From: Nanobdellota archaeon
GTDB lineage: Archaea; Nanobdellota; Nanobdellia; Pacearchaeales; GW2011-AR1
Direction: 5' to 3'
Assembly: GCA_018830685.1 (NCBI GenBank)
Contig: JAHJRR010000054.1
Span: 1 to 8,154, forward strand
DNA: 8,154 nt
The position numbers and the translations under genes are program-made. Below the pieces are notes generated by a model, which worked only from the letters and a program-made list of their open reading frames with translations, was not told the DNA's origin and ran no database searches. The stretch's first letter is position 1; the number at the start of each line of letters is the position of its first letter. Positions 1 to 4,609 of this stretch are shown piece by piece.

Positions 1-647
1 TAACAAATGTTGGCAAAGCATATGGTTTTAGTAATACCACAGATGTTTGTGAACTAAAAGAAGAAAAAGTTGGTTTAGCGTGTGGTGATGCACATGGTCA
101 AATATTCAAGAATGAAGGGAATTTAATTGGAACAAGTCTATGTAAGAATGGAAATTCTTCTAGTTTCTATTACAGTCTTTCTAACAAAAGATGGTATTGG
201 AATTGTGAGGCATCTGGAGGAGATTATGTTTATTGTGGGGCTTACAAAAGTGTGGAACCTGTAGGACCCGAATGCTCTAGTGGAGGAACAAAATGTGAAG
301 GAGTAAATTATTTTACCTGTGCAAATAATAAATGGGTTAGTCAAGGAGAAGTTTCGGGATACTGTGGAGTTGAAATTTTGGACGTTTGTGAAGACAGCGA
401 CGGGGGGATGGATTATTATGAGAAGGGGCAAGCGAGAATAAAACTTGAAGGAAAATACAAGGGATATTCAGACCTTTGTAAAAATAGTTACACAACAAAT
501 TTAGGAGATTTGTTAAAAGGCATCGGGTCCGGAGGAGGTCCTGTTGTTACAGAGGGAAATTATCTCTATGAAGCATACTGCGGAAGCAAGGGATTGCCTA
601 CTATCAAAGTGATAGAATGCGATTGCTTTAATGGGGCTTGCATTTAA
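1..647 (+). CDS. Cys-rich secreted/surface protein, C-terminal part (5' end outside window)
   Basis: The frame is open from base 3 (ACA) to the TAA at 645-647, giving 214 residues with no stop, so this is the tail of a longer protein whose start lies before the window. Three different Cys modules can be seen. Residues about 27-80 read CGDAHG..LCKNG..RWYWNC..SGG..YCGAY, a repeat type I know from bacterial and archaeal surface proteins (CGxAxG..LCxxG..WxWxC.G..GG..C.A). Residues about 91-122 read C..GG.KC.G.NYFTCANNKWV..G...GYCGV. Residues about 129-213 begin CEDSDGG, followed by YYEKG, EGNYLYEAYC and C.C.NGAC, the DSDGG module common in DPANN archaea. The even spread of cysteines suggests disulfides and an extracellular position. 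No membrane anchor is present in the visible part, so anchoring, if any, would be N-terminal. The function is unknown. A GTG at 252 could be mistaken for a start, but the open frame and the first Cys module upstream of it argue for the longer reading. Confidence 0.85.
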   Translation, partial: TNVGKAYGFSNTTDVCELKEEKVGLACGDAHGQIFKNEGNLIGTSLCKNGNSSSFYYSLSNKRWYWNCEASGGDYVYCGAYKSVEPVGPECSSGGTKCEGVNYFTCANNKWVSQGEVSGYCGVEILDVCEDSDGGMDYYEKGQARIKLEGKYKGYSDLCKNSYTTNLGDLLKGIGSGGGPVVTEGNYLYEAYCGSKGLPTIKVIECDCFNGACI

Positions 648-697
648 GTTCATTGATTTTAAGGGGTTACAAAAAGTAGTTTCTCGACGACAATAAT

Positions 698-707
698 ACT
701 TATAAAG
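698..707 (+). promoter_or_regulatory. TATA box for the PKD-domain gene
   Basis: The sequence ACTTATAAAG matches an archaeal TATA element. Transcription would be expected to start about 25 nt downstream, near 725-732, leaving a 5' leader of roughly 50-60 nt before the GTG at 784. Unlike other promoters in the window, this one therefore predicts a leadered mRNA. The start site is inferred, not observed. Confidence 0.55.
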
Positions 708-729
708 AAAATGAGTTAAGTAATTAAGT

Positions 730-746
730 AATCTGCTTAACAGATT
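730..746 (+). repeat. Short inverted repeat at the start of the 5' leader of the PKD gene
   Basis: AATCTG (730-735) and CAGATT (741-746) are exact reverse complements around the 5-nt spacer CTTAA. If transcription starts near 725-732, this would form a small hairpin close to the 5' end of the mRNA; as DNA it could be a protein-binding site just downstream of the promoter. The stem is only 6 bp, so chance is a real alternative. Confidence 0.35.
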
Positions 747-762
747 TGCTATAGAGTTGAAA

Positions 763-767
763 GGGGG
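763..767 (+). promoter_or_regulatory. Possible Shine-Dalgarno (GGGGG) for the PKD gene
   Basis: The run AAGGGGG lies about 16 nt before the GTG at 784. This is farther than the usual 5-10 nt and not a perfect match to GGAGG, so it is at best a weak ribosome-binding site. It is listed because the transcript appears to have a leader, so some ribosome recruitment site is expected. Confidence 0.3.
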
Positions 768-783
768 TTAAAAAAAGATAAAA

Positions 784-2232
784 GTGAAAAAACAAAAAGT
801 GATTTTAAGTTTGGCGGTGATGTTCAGTTTAGTTTTGATTTCTGCTAATTTTGTGAGTGCTGATAATGGCGTTGACTTTACTTCCCCCGTAGCATACCAG
901 AATGTTTCAGGAGTATTAGATGTAACTTGGAACAATACAGAGAGTATCCCTGGACTAACATTACAGTATAAGATTGGTGCTGGATCTTGGATTGATTTAA
1001 CAACAATTTCTGGAAGTAGTCCAAGATACTATTCATGGAATACAATGGTAGTTGAAGATGGTAATTATTATCTAAGACTTCAATCTGTAGTGACTACATA
1101 CGCTAATATCACAGAGGGGTTTACAATTGATAATACAAAACCAACGCCAAGATTTACAATTGCAGGAACAACTATCGTCGGTGAGACTCTAACATTTAAT
1201 GCAAGTAGTTCTACAGATAGTGAGACCGGAATCGAAGTATATGATTGGGATTTTGGAGATGGCAGTGAGGATGATGGTGAAGACGCTATTCATGTATATA
1301 GCTCCGAAGGAGATTATAGTGTTGTTTTAACTACAACAGATTTTGCAGGAAATACAAATTCAACCACTGCACAAGTTTCAATTTCAGAAATTGAATATGA
1401 AGAAAGTGAAATATCCTTAATAGGCGTTGTAGAAGGAATTAAAAACATTAGCTCTACATGGAACACTGGACTGGATGATGTTAGTTGTACATCTATCACT
1501 ACGGGGCTACCTCTTGAAATAATGGTTGGAAACAGTTCAAGTAACTGTACTATTAATTGGGCTAATATTCTATTTGCGGAAATAGGAGGGTATGATATTT
1601 CAATCAGAGCAGACAACGGAACAAGTGTTAAATGGTACAGAGCAGATTTGACCGTTTATACTTGGATGACTCCTTTGTATGAAAGCCAAAGAAATTTTAT
1701 TTCAGTACCATACTCCTTAGAAGACAATGATTACAAGATTGCTTTTGAGGGAATTAAAGAAACTCTGAACAAAGCATGGGGTTATGTTTATAATGAAGAG
1801 ACCGGAGAAAATGCATGGGTATGGATGACTGGTGGAACCTCATGGAGTAGAAGCACTGGTTTTGATGGTTGGAACGGAGAAGTTGTTCCCGGAAGAGGAT
1901 ATATCGTATTCGTAGACCAGAATACAACTCTGTATGGGAATGCTAAAGGAATATCCTCAAATCCAGATGATACTCCTGTGACGCCAGCGTCGGTAAAATT
2001 AGCTAATGGCTATAACCTTATTGGGATGTTTGGGAACAGCACAACAGATGTTAGTGTCGCATTAGAAAGTCTAAAATCTCTTGCAAGCCAGAAATACTGG
2101 AATAAAGTTTTGGATAAGAATGAAGCAACAGTAGCAGATAATTCAAGTATGCAACCAAACATAGCTTACTGGGTTTCAATGAAGCATTTACCAGATACCG
2201 CGACAGACGATTACTACACCTATTACATCTAA
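784..2232 (+). CDS. Secreted PKD-domain surface protein, probably N-glycosylated
   Basis: The 482-residue product starts at GTG; this start is chosen because it gives a clean Sec signal peptide (MKKQK, a hydrophobic stretch, cleavage near SA|DNG at 26/27). Residues about 28-117 form a beta-rich Ig-like domain. Residues about 120-200 are a PKD domain with the hallmark WDFGDG at 155-160. Residues about 203-294 are another beta-rich region with two cysteines (235, 255) that could pair. The tail (about 300-482) seems to hold two related halves: NFISVPYSLE..PGRGYIVFVDQNTTLYG and GYNLIGMFGNSTTD..NIAYWVSM, a layout I recognise from archaeal surface proteins. About 12 N-X-S/T sequons are spread through it, in line with archaeal N-glycosylation. 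There is no C-terminal helix or other obvious anchor, so it is either released or held by other surface components. A role in adhesion or cell-envelope structure is inference. It has its own promoter and a U-rich terminator and stands alone. Confidence 0.85.
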   Translation: MKKQKVILSLAVMFSLVLISANFVSADNGVDFTSPVAYQNVSGVLDVTWNNTESIPGLTLQYKIGAGSWIDLTTISGSSPRYYSWNTMVVEDGNYYLRLQSVVTTYANITEGFTIDNTKPTPRFTIAGTTIVGETLTFNASSSTDSETGIEVYDWDFGDGSEDDGEDAIHVYSSEGDYSVVLTTTDFAGNTNSTTAQVSISEIEYEESEISLIGVVEGIKNISSTWNTGLDDVSCTSITTGLPLEIMVGNSSSNCTINWANILFAEIGGYDISIRADNGTSVKWYRADLTVYTWMTPLYESQRNFISVPYSLEDNDYKIAFEGIKETLNKAWGYVYNEETGENAWVWMTGGTSWSRSTGFDGWNGEVVPGRGYIVFVDQNTTLYGNAKGISSNPDDTPVTPASVKLANGYNLIGMFGNSTTDVSVALESLKSLASQKYWNKVLDKNEATVADNSSMQPNIAYWVSMKHLPDTATDDYYTYYI

Positions 2233-2268
2233 TTTATTTTTTTCTTTTTCTTTCTTTTTTCTTTTTTT
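2233..2268 (+). terminator. T-rich archaeal terminator
   Basis: Directly after the TAA of the PKD gene there are several runs of 5-7 T separated by single C bases, with no preceding GC-rich hairpin. Runs of T on the coding strand are the intrinsic termination signal of archaeal RNA polymerase. The position fits the end of a one-gene transcript and separates it from the MNT-HEPN promoter that follows. Confidence 0.75.
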
Positions 2269-2293
2269 CAAAGATTCTTATCAGATCAAAACA

Positions 2294-2303
2294 TTTAAAT
2301 ATA
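2294..2303 (+). promoter_or_regulatory. TATA box of the MNT-HEPN module
   Basis: TTTAAATATA is a good archaeal TATA element, preceded by an A-rich stretch (ATCAAAACA) that could act as the TFB-recognition element. Transcription would be expected to start about 25 nt downstream, near 2322-2330, just before the ATG at 2331. The palindrome at 2301-2320 starts within its 3' edge, so a protein bound there would block the promoter. Confidence 0.6.
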
Positions 2304-2341
2304 ACCCTAATTTAGGTTATTATAACTATTATGGAGGTTAT
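2301..2341 (+). promoter_or_regulatory. Candidate operator: imperfect palindrome plus spaced AGGTTAT half-site
   Basis: ATAACC(C)TAA at 2301-2310 and TTAGGTTAT at 2312-2320 form an inverted repeat with 9-bp arms and one bulged C. A second direct copy of AGGTTAT lies at 2335-2341, 21 bp after the copy at 2314-2320, that is about two helical turns, on the same DNA face. The cluster runs from the TATA box through the expected transcription start. This is the layout of an autoregulated toxin-antitoxin operator. Binding by the nucleotidyltransferase, or by its complex with the HEPN protein, is inference; nothing in the sequence shows which protein binds. Confidence 0.5.
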
Positions 2342-2363
2342 ATTCCCTACTGATCTAAGATGA
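2331..2363 (+). CDS. Possible 10-residue leader ORF (MEVIFPTDLR) upstream of the nucleotidyltransferase
   Basis: An ATG at 2331 opens a 10-codon frame that ends at TGA 2361-2363. That stop overlaps the ATG of the nucleotidyltransferase (2360-2362) as ATGA, the classic overlap for termination-reinitiation. The ATG lies where the mRNA is expected to begin (about 30-35 nt after the TATA box), so it could be read in leaderless fashion. The nucleotidyltransferase ATG lacks a well-spaced GGAGG: the only one, at 2333-2337, is 22 nt away and inside this small ORF. Translational coupling is therefore plausible. A chance ORF this short is also common, and no conservation evidence is available here. Confidence 0.35.
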   Translation: MEVIFPTDLR

Positions 2364-2848
2364 ACTTAATACAATTTTTAGAGAAGAATGATAACACCAG
2401 AAAAATATTTGGGCAGCGTGAGCTAAAAATAATTGAGAAGCAGTTGAACGGAATTAATCTAACTCAATCAGAAAAAAACAGATTATCAAGAGATATCAGG
2501 AAAAAATTTCAATTTATTAAAGATATTTCTAAATTTGAAGATTTTAGTTTAAAGAAGGCAGGCATTATTAAGGATATTATTAAAGAAACTAAAAAAATAA
2601 TTTTAGAGGATGAGTATGTAAAAAAAATTAGGAAAATAATTTTGTTTGGTTCTGTTATTGAAAATAAATTGACAATCAGATCTGATATTGATATCGCTGT
2701 TGAATTTGATAAAATTTCTTTAAGGGAAGCTACTTTATTTAGGAAAAGAGTTTCTGGGCAATTACCTGATAAGGTAGATGTTCAAGTGTTAAATGTTCTA
2801 CCGAAAAAGGTTAAAAAATCAATTTTAAAAAACCATAGAATATTATAG
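2360..2848 (+). CDS. MNT-type minimal nucleotidyltransferase (MntA-like antitoxin) with N-terminal helical domain
   Basis: The 162-residue protein carries the polymerase-beta-type nucleotidyltransferase signature: LFGS at 95-98, the metal-binding pair SDIDIAV (D109, D111) and a third acidic residue in KVDVQVL (D140). In characterised MntA-HepT (type VII) pairs the MNT protein inactivates the HEPN toxin by adding AMP units to a Tyr of the toxin; with a HEPN gene 3 nt downstream the same role is likely here. Residues about 1-75 are an added, very basic, helical region (FGQREL..LTQSEKNRLSRDIRKKF) that I recall from archaeal members of this family. It could be a DNA-binding or HEPN-binding domain, which would suit autoregulation at the upstream palindrome. 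There is no GGAGG at normal spacing; TGATC at 2351-2355 resembles the end of an extended archaeal Shine-Dalgarno. The module is very AT-rich (10 G/C in 60 at 2581-2640), which hints at a mobile origin. Confidence 0.85.
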   Translation: MNLIQFLEKNDNTRKIFGQRELKIIEKQLNGINLTQSEKNRLSRDIRKKFQFIKDISKFEDFSLKKAGIIKDIIKETKKIILEDEYVKKIRKIILFGSVIENKLTIRSDIDIAVEFDKISLREATLFRKRVSGQLPDKVDVQVLNVLPKKVKKSILKNHRIL

Positions 2849-2851
2849 GAA

Positions 2852-3262
2852 ATGAAAGGAAGAATTAGTGATAAAATAAGTGAGATAGAAAAGTTTCTTG
2901 AAGAATTAGAATCTTCTTTACCTACTAATTTTGAAGAATATAAAAGAGATTATAAGATTAGAGCGATTAGTGAGAGATATTTTGAAAAGATAATAGAGGC
3001 AATTATCGACCTCTCATTTATGATAGTTAAAGAAAAAAACCTTAAACAACCAGAACATGAGAAACAAGTTTTTGATATTTTGAAAAACGAAGGAATAATC
3101 TCAGAGATTTTAGCAACCAGGCTTAAAGATTCTAAAGGTATGAGAAATATAATTGCCCATGAATACGGAAAGATTGATGATGAACTGGTTTTTGGATTTA
3201 TAACAAAAGAGATTATAAGAGATGCAAATGAATTTATTGATTTGATTAAGAAATTGTATTAA
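2852..3262 (+). CDS. HEPN domain protein, HepT-like (DUF86) RNase toxin
   Basis: The 136-residue all-helical protein matches the HepT/DUF86 layout. A first helix pair bears YKIRAISERYFEKIIEAI (residues about 34-51), and the catalytic motif RNIIAHEY sits at 98-105 and fits RX4HXY exactly: R98 and H103 as the RNase residues, and Y105 as the residue that partner MNT enzymes modify in characterised pairs. Its length is usual for the family. In known systems HepT is an RNase, acting on tRNA or mRNA, whose activity stops growth, and it dimerises through the HEPN fold. It follows the nucleotidyltransferase by 3 nt (TAG GAA ATG), so the two are certainly co-transcribed. The pair could serve in stress response, plasmid/element stability or antiviral defence; the sequence does not say which. 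All key residues are intact, so the toxin looks active. Confidence 0.85.
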   Translation: MKGRISDKISEIEKFLEELESSLPTNFEEYKRDYKIRAISERYFEKIIEAIIDLSFMIVKEKNLKQPEHEKQVFDILKNEGIISEILATRLKDSKGMRNIIAHEYGKIDDELVFGFITKEIIRDANEFIDLIKKLY

Positions 3263-3266
3263 TAAA

Positions 3267-3287
3267 TTTCCTTTTTTCTTATATTTT
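3267..3287 (+). terminator. T-rich terminator of the MNT-HEPN module
   Basis: A few bases after the HEPN stop codon the sequence becomes T-rich (TTTCC, TTTTTT, CTTATATTTT) without a GC hairpin, as expected for an archaeal intrinsic terminator. It is weaker than the one at 2233-2268. Together they bracket the MNT-HEPN pair as one self-contained transcription unit. Confidence 0.55.
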
Positions 3288-3316
3288 ATAACCTAGTTTA
3301 TCGAGGATAACAATGC

Positions 3317-3324
3317 TTTTAAAC
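3317..3324 (+). promoter_or_regulatory. TATA box for the ITGAAIG-tail surface protein
   Basis: TTTTAAAC is a TATA-like element centred about 25 nt before the ATG at 3345. Transcription would begin at or next to the start codon. No Shine-Dalgarno precedes the ATG (only AATCATGAGTAATT), which agrees with a leaderless mRNA. Confidence 0.5.
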
Positions 3325-3344
3325 AAAATAAATCATGAGTAATT

Positions 3345-4016
3345 ATGAAAAAACAATTGATACTTATGACTTTAGGTTTGCTTCTGATTGGACTCGTGTC
3401 CGCGATTCCGTCGCCACACGGATTTTACGGGAATGTCTATTATTCGGACGGGAACACTTTATTGGGCGATGGTTATTCGGTGATAGCGAAAATAAACGGA
3501 GGAGAAGTTGGAAGTAGTGAAATTGTGAGCGGTTCTTATGATTTAGTAGTTGAATCGGATTCGGGAGGAAATATTTATTTTTATGTAAACGGAGAAACCG
3601 TCGGGAGTGAGACGTTCAAGACTTTTGAAGTTACTGAAAAAGATTTTACAACAAGCATTGTTATTCCTACAGATTCAGAAGATAGTGGAGATAATAGTAA
3701 CTCCAATAATAACCCTGGAGGGGGGAGCCCTGGGGGTGGAAGTTCTGGGAGTAGCAGTTCCCCAAGTTCTGGTAGCACAATCATATTAGGGGTTGTTGAA
3801 AATAATGAAACAACTTATACGACACTAGGAAATTCTGATGAGGCTCAAGAGGGCTATAACGAGCGTGAAATTTCTGGAGGATGGGGCTTTGGAATTACCG
3901 GAGCCGCAATTGGTTTCTTAAGTTCAAAAAATGGTGTAGGGGTAATATTTATCATCTTAGTAATTCTTGGTGCAGGTCTAGTGGTCATTGATAAGAGAAA
4001 AATGCAGAGAAAATAA
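3345..4016 (+). CDS. Membrane-anchored surface protein with Gly/Ser stalk and ITGAAIG-helix-basic C-terminus
   Basis: The 223-residue protein starts with a clean signal peptide (MKKQL, hydrophobic core, cleavage near VSA|IPS at 20/21). Residues about 24-108 form one beta-rich domain beginning HGFYGNVYYSDG and containing IYFYVNGETV; I know similar domains from archaeal surface proteins, where they resemble carboxypeptidase-regulatory/carbohydrate-binding-like folds. Residues about 109-145 are a low-complexity stalk of Asn, Ser, Gly and Pro with two tandem PGGGS units. A linker with one sequon (NET, about 154) follows. The end holds ITGAAIG at 184-190, a membrane helix at about 197-215, and the basic tail KRKMQRK. 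This three-part tail looks like a sorting or anchoring signal. The protein would be held in the membrane with the beta domain outside. The target of the domain is unknown. The gene ends 2 nt from the stop of a gene on the opposite strand. Confidence 0.8.
   Translation: MKKQLILMTLGLLLIGLVSAIPSPHGFYGNVYYSDGNTLLGDGYSVIAKINGGEVGSSEIVSGSYDLVVESDSGGNIYFYVNGETVGSETFKTFEVTEKDFTTSIVIPTDSEDSGDNSNSNNNPGGGSPGGGSSGSSSSPSSGSTIILGVVENNETTYTTLGNSDEAQEGYNEREISGGWGFGITGAAIGFLSSKNGVGVIFIILVILGAGLVVIDKRKMQRK
3713..3742 (+). repeat. Tandem 15-nt repeat, G-rich, encoding PGGGS twice
   Basis: Two adjacent 15-nt units start at 3713 and 3728 (each opening CCCTGG and rich in G) and encode PGGGS-PGGGS in the stalk of the surface protein. 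They contain runs of six and five G. The repeat probably arose by slippage and could vary in copy number between strains. Its G-runs might also form a two-layer quadruplex, but the protein-coding reason for the repeat is sufficient. Confidence 0.6.
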
Positions 4017-4018
4017 TT

Positions 4019-4498
4019 CTATTTTAGTTTTAATAGATAACCATCGGCTAGGAGATGAGAATAATACGAAGCAAATGCTATTATCGTGAAAAGAGTGTTG
4101 TTAAATAATAAATGGATAAAAAATGTTGCCAAAGCACCTATCAATAAAGAGTGTATTATCCCTCTGTGATGGAATACTCTTGGACCAAGAATCGGAAAGA
4201 ATAAGATAACTGTTGAGAAGATTAGTAATTTTATTGGATCATTAACTAGCTGAAGAGTCGTTGCTAATTGGAACACAGAAATAGATAGAGCGGCGAAACC
4301 TATTACTAAGAAGTATCCAGTCATTTTGCTACTTCGGTGGTCTATATCTGGAAGTAAACTGTAAAAGCTTATTATCAAGACTAGAAGAACTATATTTTCT
4401 ATGCTTGAACTAAATTTTACAAAAGCCAGATAATCTAGTAAGAATATTACAAATATGGAAAACGCGAAACCTGAGAGTAGATGTCCTTTTGCGTTCAT
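4019..4498 (-). CDS. YdjM-like membrane-bound metal-dependent hydrolase
   Basis: The 159-residue protein (start ATG at 4498, stop TAG at 4021-4019) fits the YdjM/DUF457 family of small integral-membrane, metal-dependent hydrolases. The family's polar residues are all present: H6 in AKGHLLSG, PDIDHRSS at about 50-57 (D51, D53, H54), FHHRGIIHS at 109-117 (H110, H111, H116), and YSHLLADG at 146-153 (H148, D152). Between them lie about four or five hydrophobic helices. The substrate is not known for the family; the E. coli member is linked to the LexA regulon. The frame stays open upstream to 4780, but that part overlaps the divergent gene and has no family features, so the start MNAKGH is preferred. 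There is no Shine-Dalgarno, suggesting a leaderless transcript. The neighbours give no clue to its role; it is a stand-alone gene between surface-protein genes. Confidence 0.8.
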   Translation of the reverse strand: MNAKGHLLSGFAFSIFVIFLLDYLAFVKFSSSIENIVLLVLIISFYSLLPDIDHRSSKMTGYFLVIGFAALSISVFQLATTLQLVNDPIKLLIFSTVILFFPILGPRVFHHRGIIHSLLIGALATFFIHLLFNNTLFTIIAFASYYSHLLADGYLLKLK

Positions 4499-4520
4499 TT
4501 GATTGGGAAGACATAAGACA

Positions 4521-4532
4521 TTTTTAATATTT
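4521..4532 (-). promoter_or_regulatory. TATA-like element for the YdjM-like gene
   Basis: Read on the minus strand this is AAATATTAAAAA, centred about 29 nt upstream of the ATG at 4498. It fits a TATA element driving a nearly leaderless mRNA and supports the 4498 start over the longer frame. The stretch is AT-rich, so the exact element is uncertain. Confidence 0.35.
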
Positions 4533-4580
4533 TTGAAAAGAGCATTCCGTAACAGGATAAATTCTAAAAGTCTCACAATA

Positions 4581-4588
4581 TTTATAAA
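4581..4588 (+). promoter_or_regulatory. TATA box of the three-gene surface operon
   Basis: TTTATAAA is a near-perfect archaeal TATA box centred about 25 nt before the ATG at 4610, so the mRNA should start at or beside the start codon and be leaderless. The space 4499-4609 thus holds divergent promoters for this operon and the YdjM-like gene. No other promoter is evident between 4610 and 8154. Confidence 0.65.
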
Positions 4589-4609
4589 CAAAATTTCCCT
4601 ATAGAAATT

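Noticed and set aside
648..783. Riboswitch or small RNA in the 136-nt gap before the PKD gene
   Set aside because: Only one 6-bp stem can be seen and no known riboswitch core; the TATA box and leader account for the space.
3335..3517. 60-codon plus-strand frame overlapping the start of the ITGAAIG-tail gene
   Set aside because: It is out of frame with a clear signal peptide starting at 3345 and its Arg-rich product has no recognisable feature.
3713..3742. G-quadruplex as a regulatory element
   Set aside because: The G-runs are explained by two tandem PGGGS codon repeats within the stalk; only a weak two-layer quadruplex is possible and it is far from any promoter.
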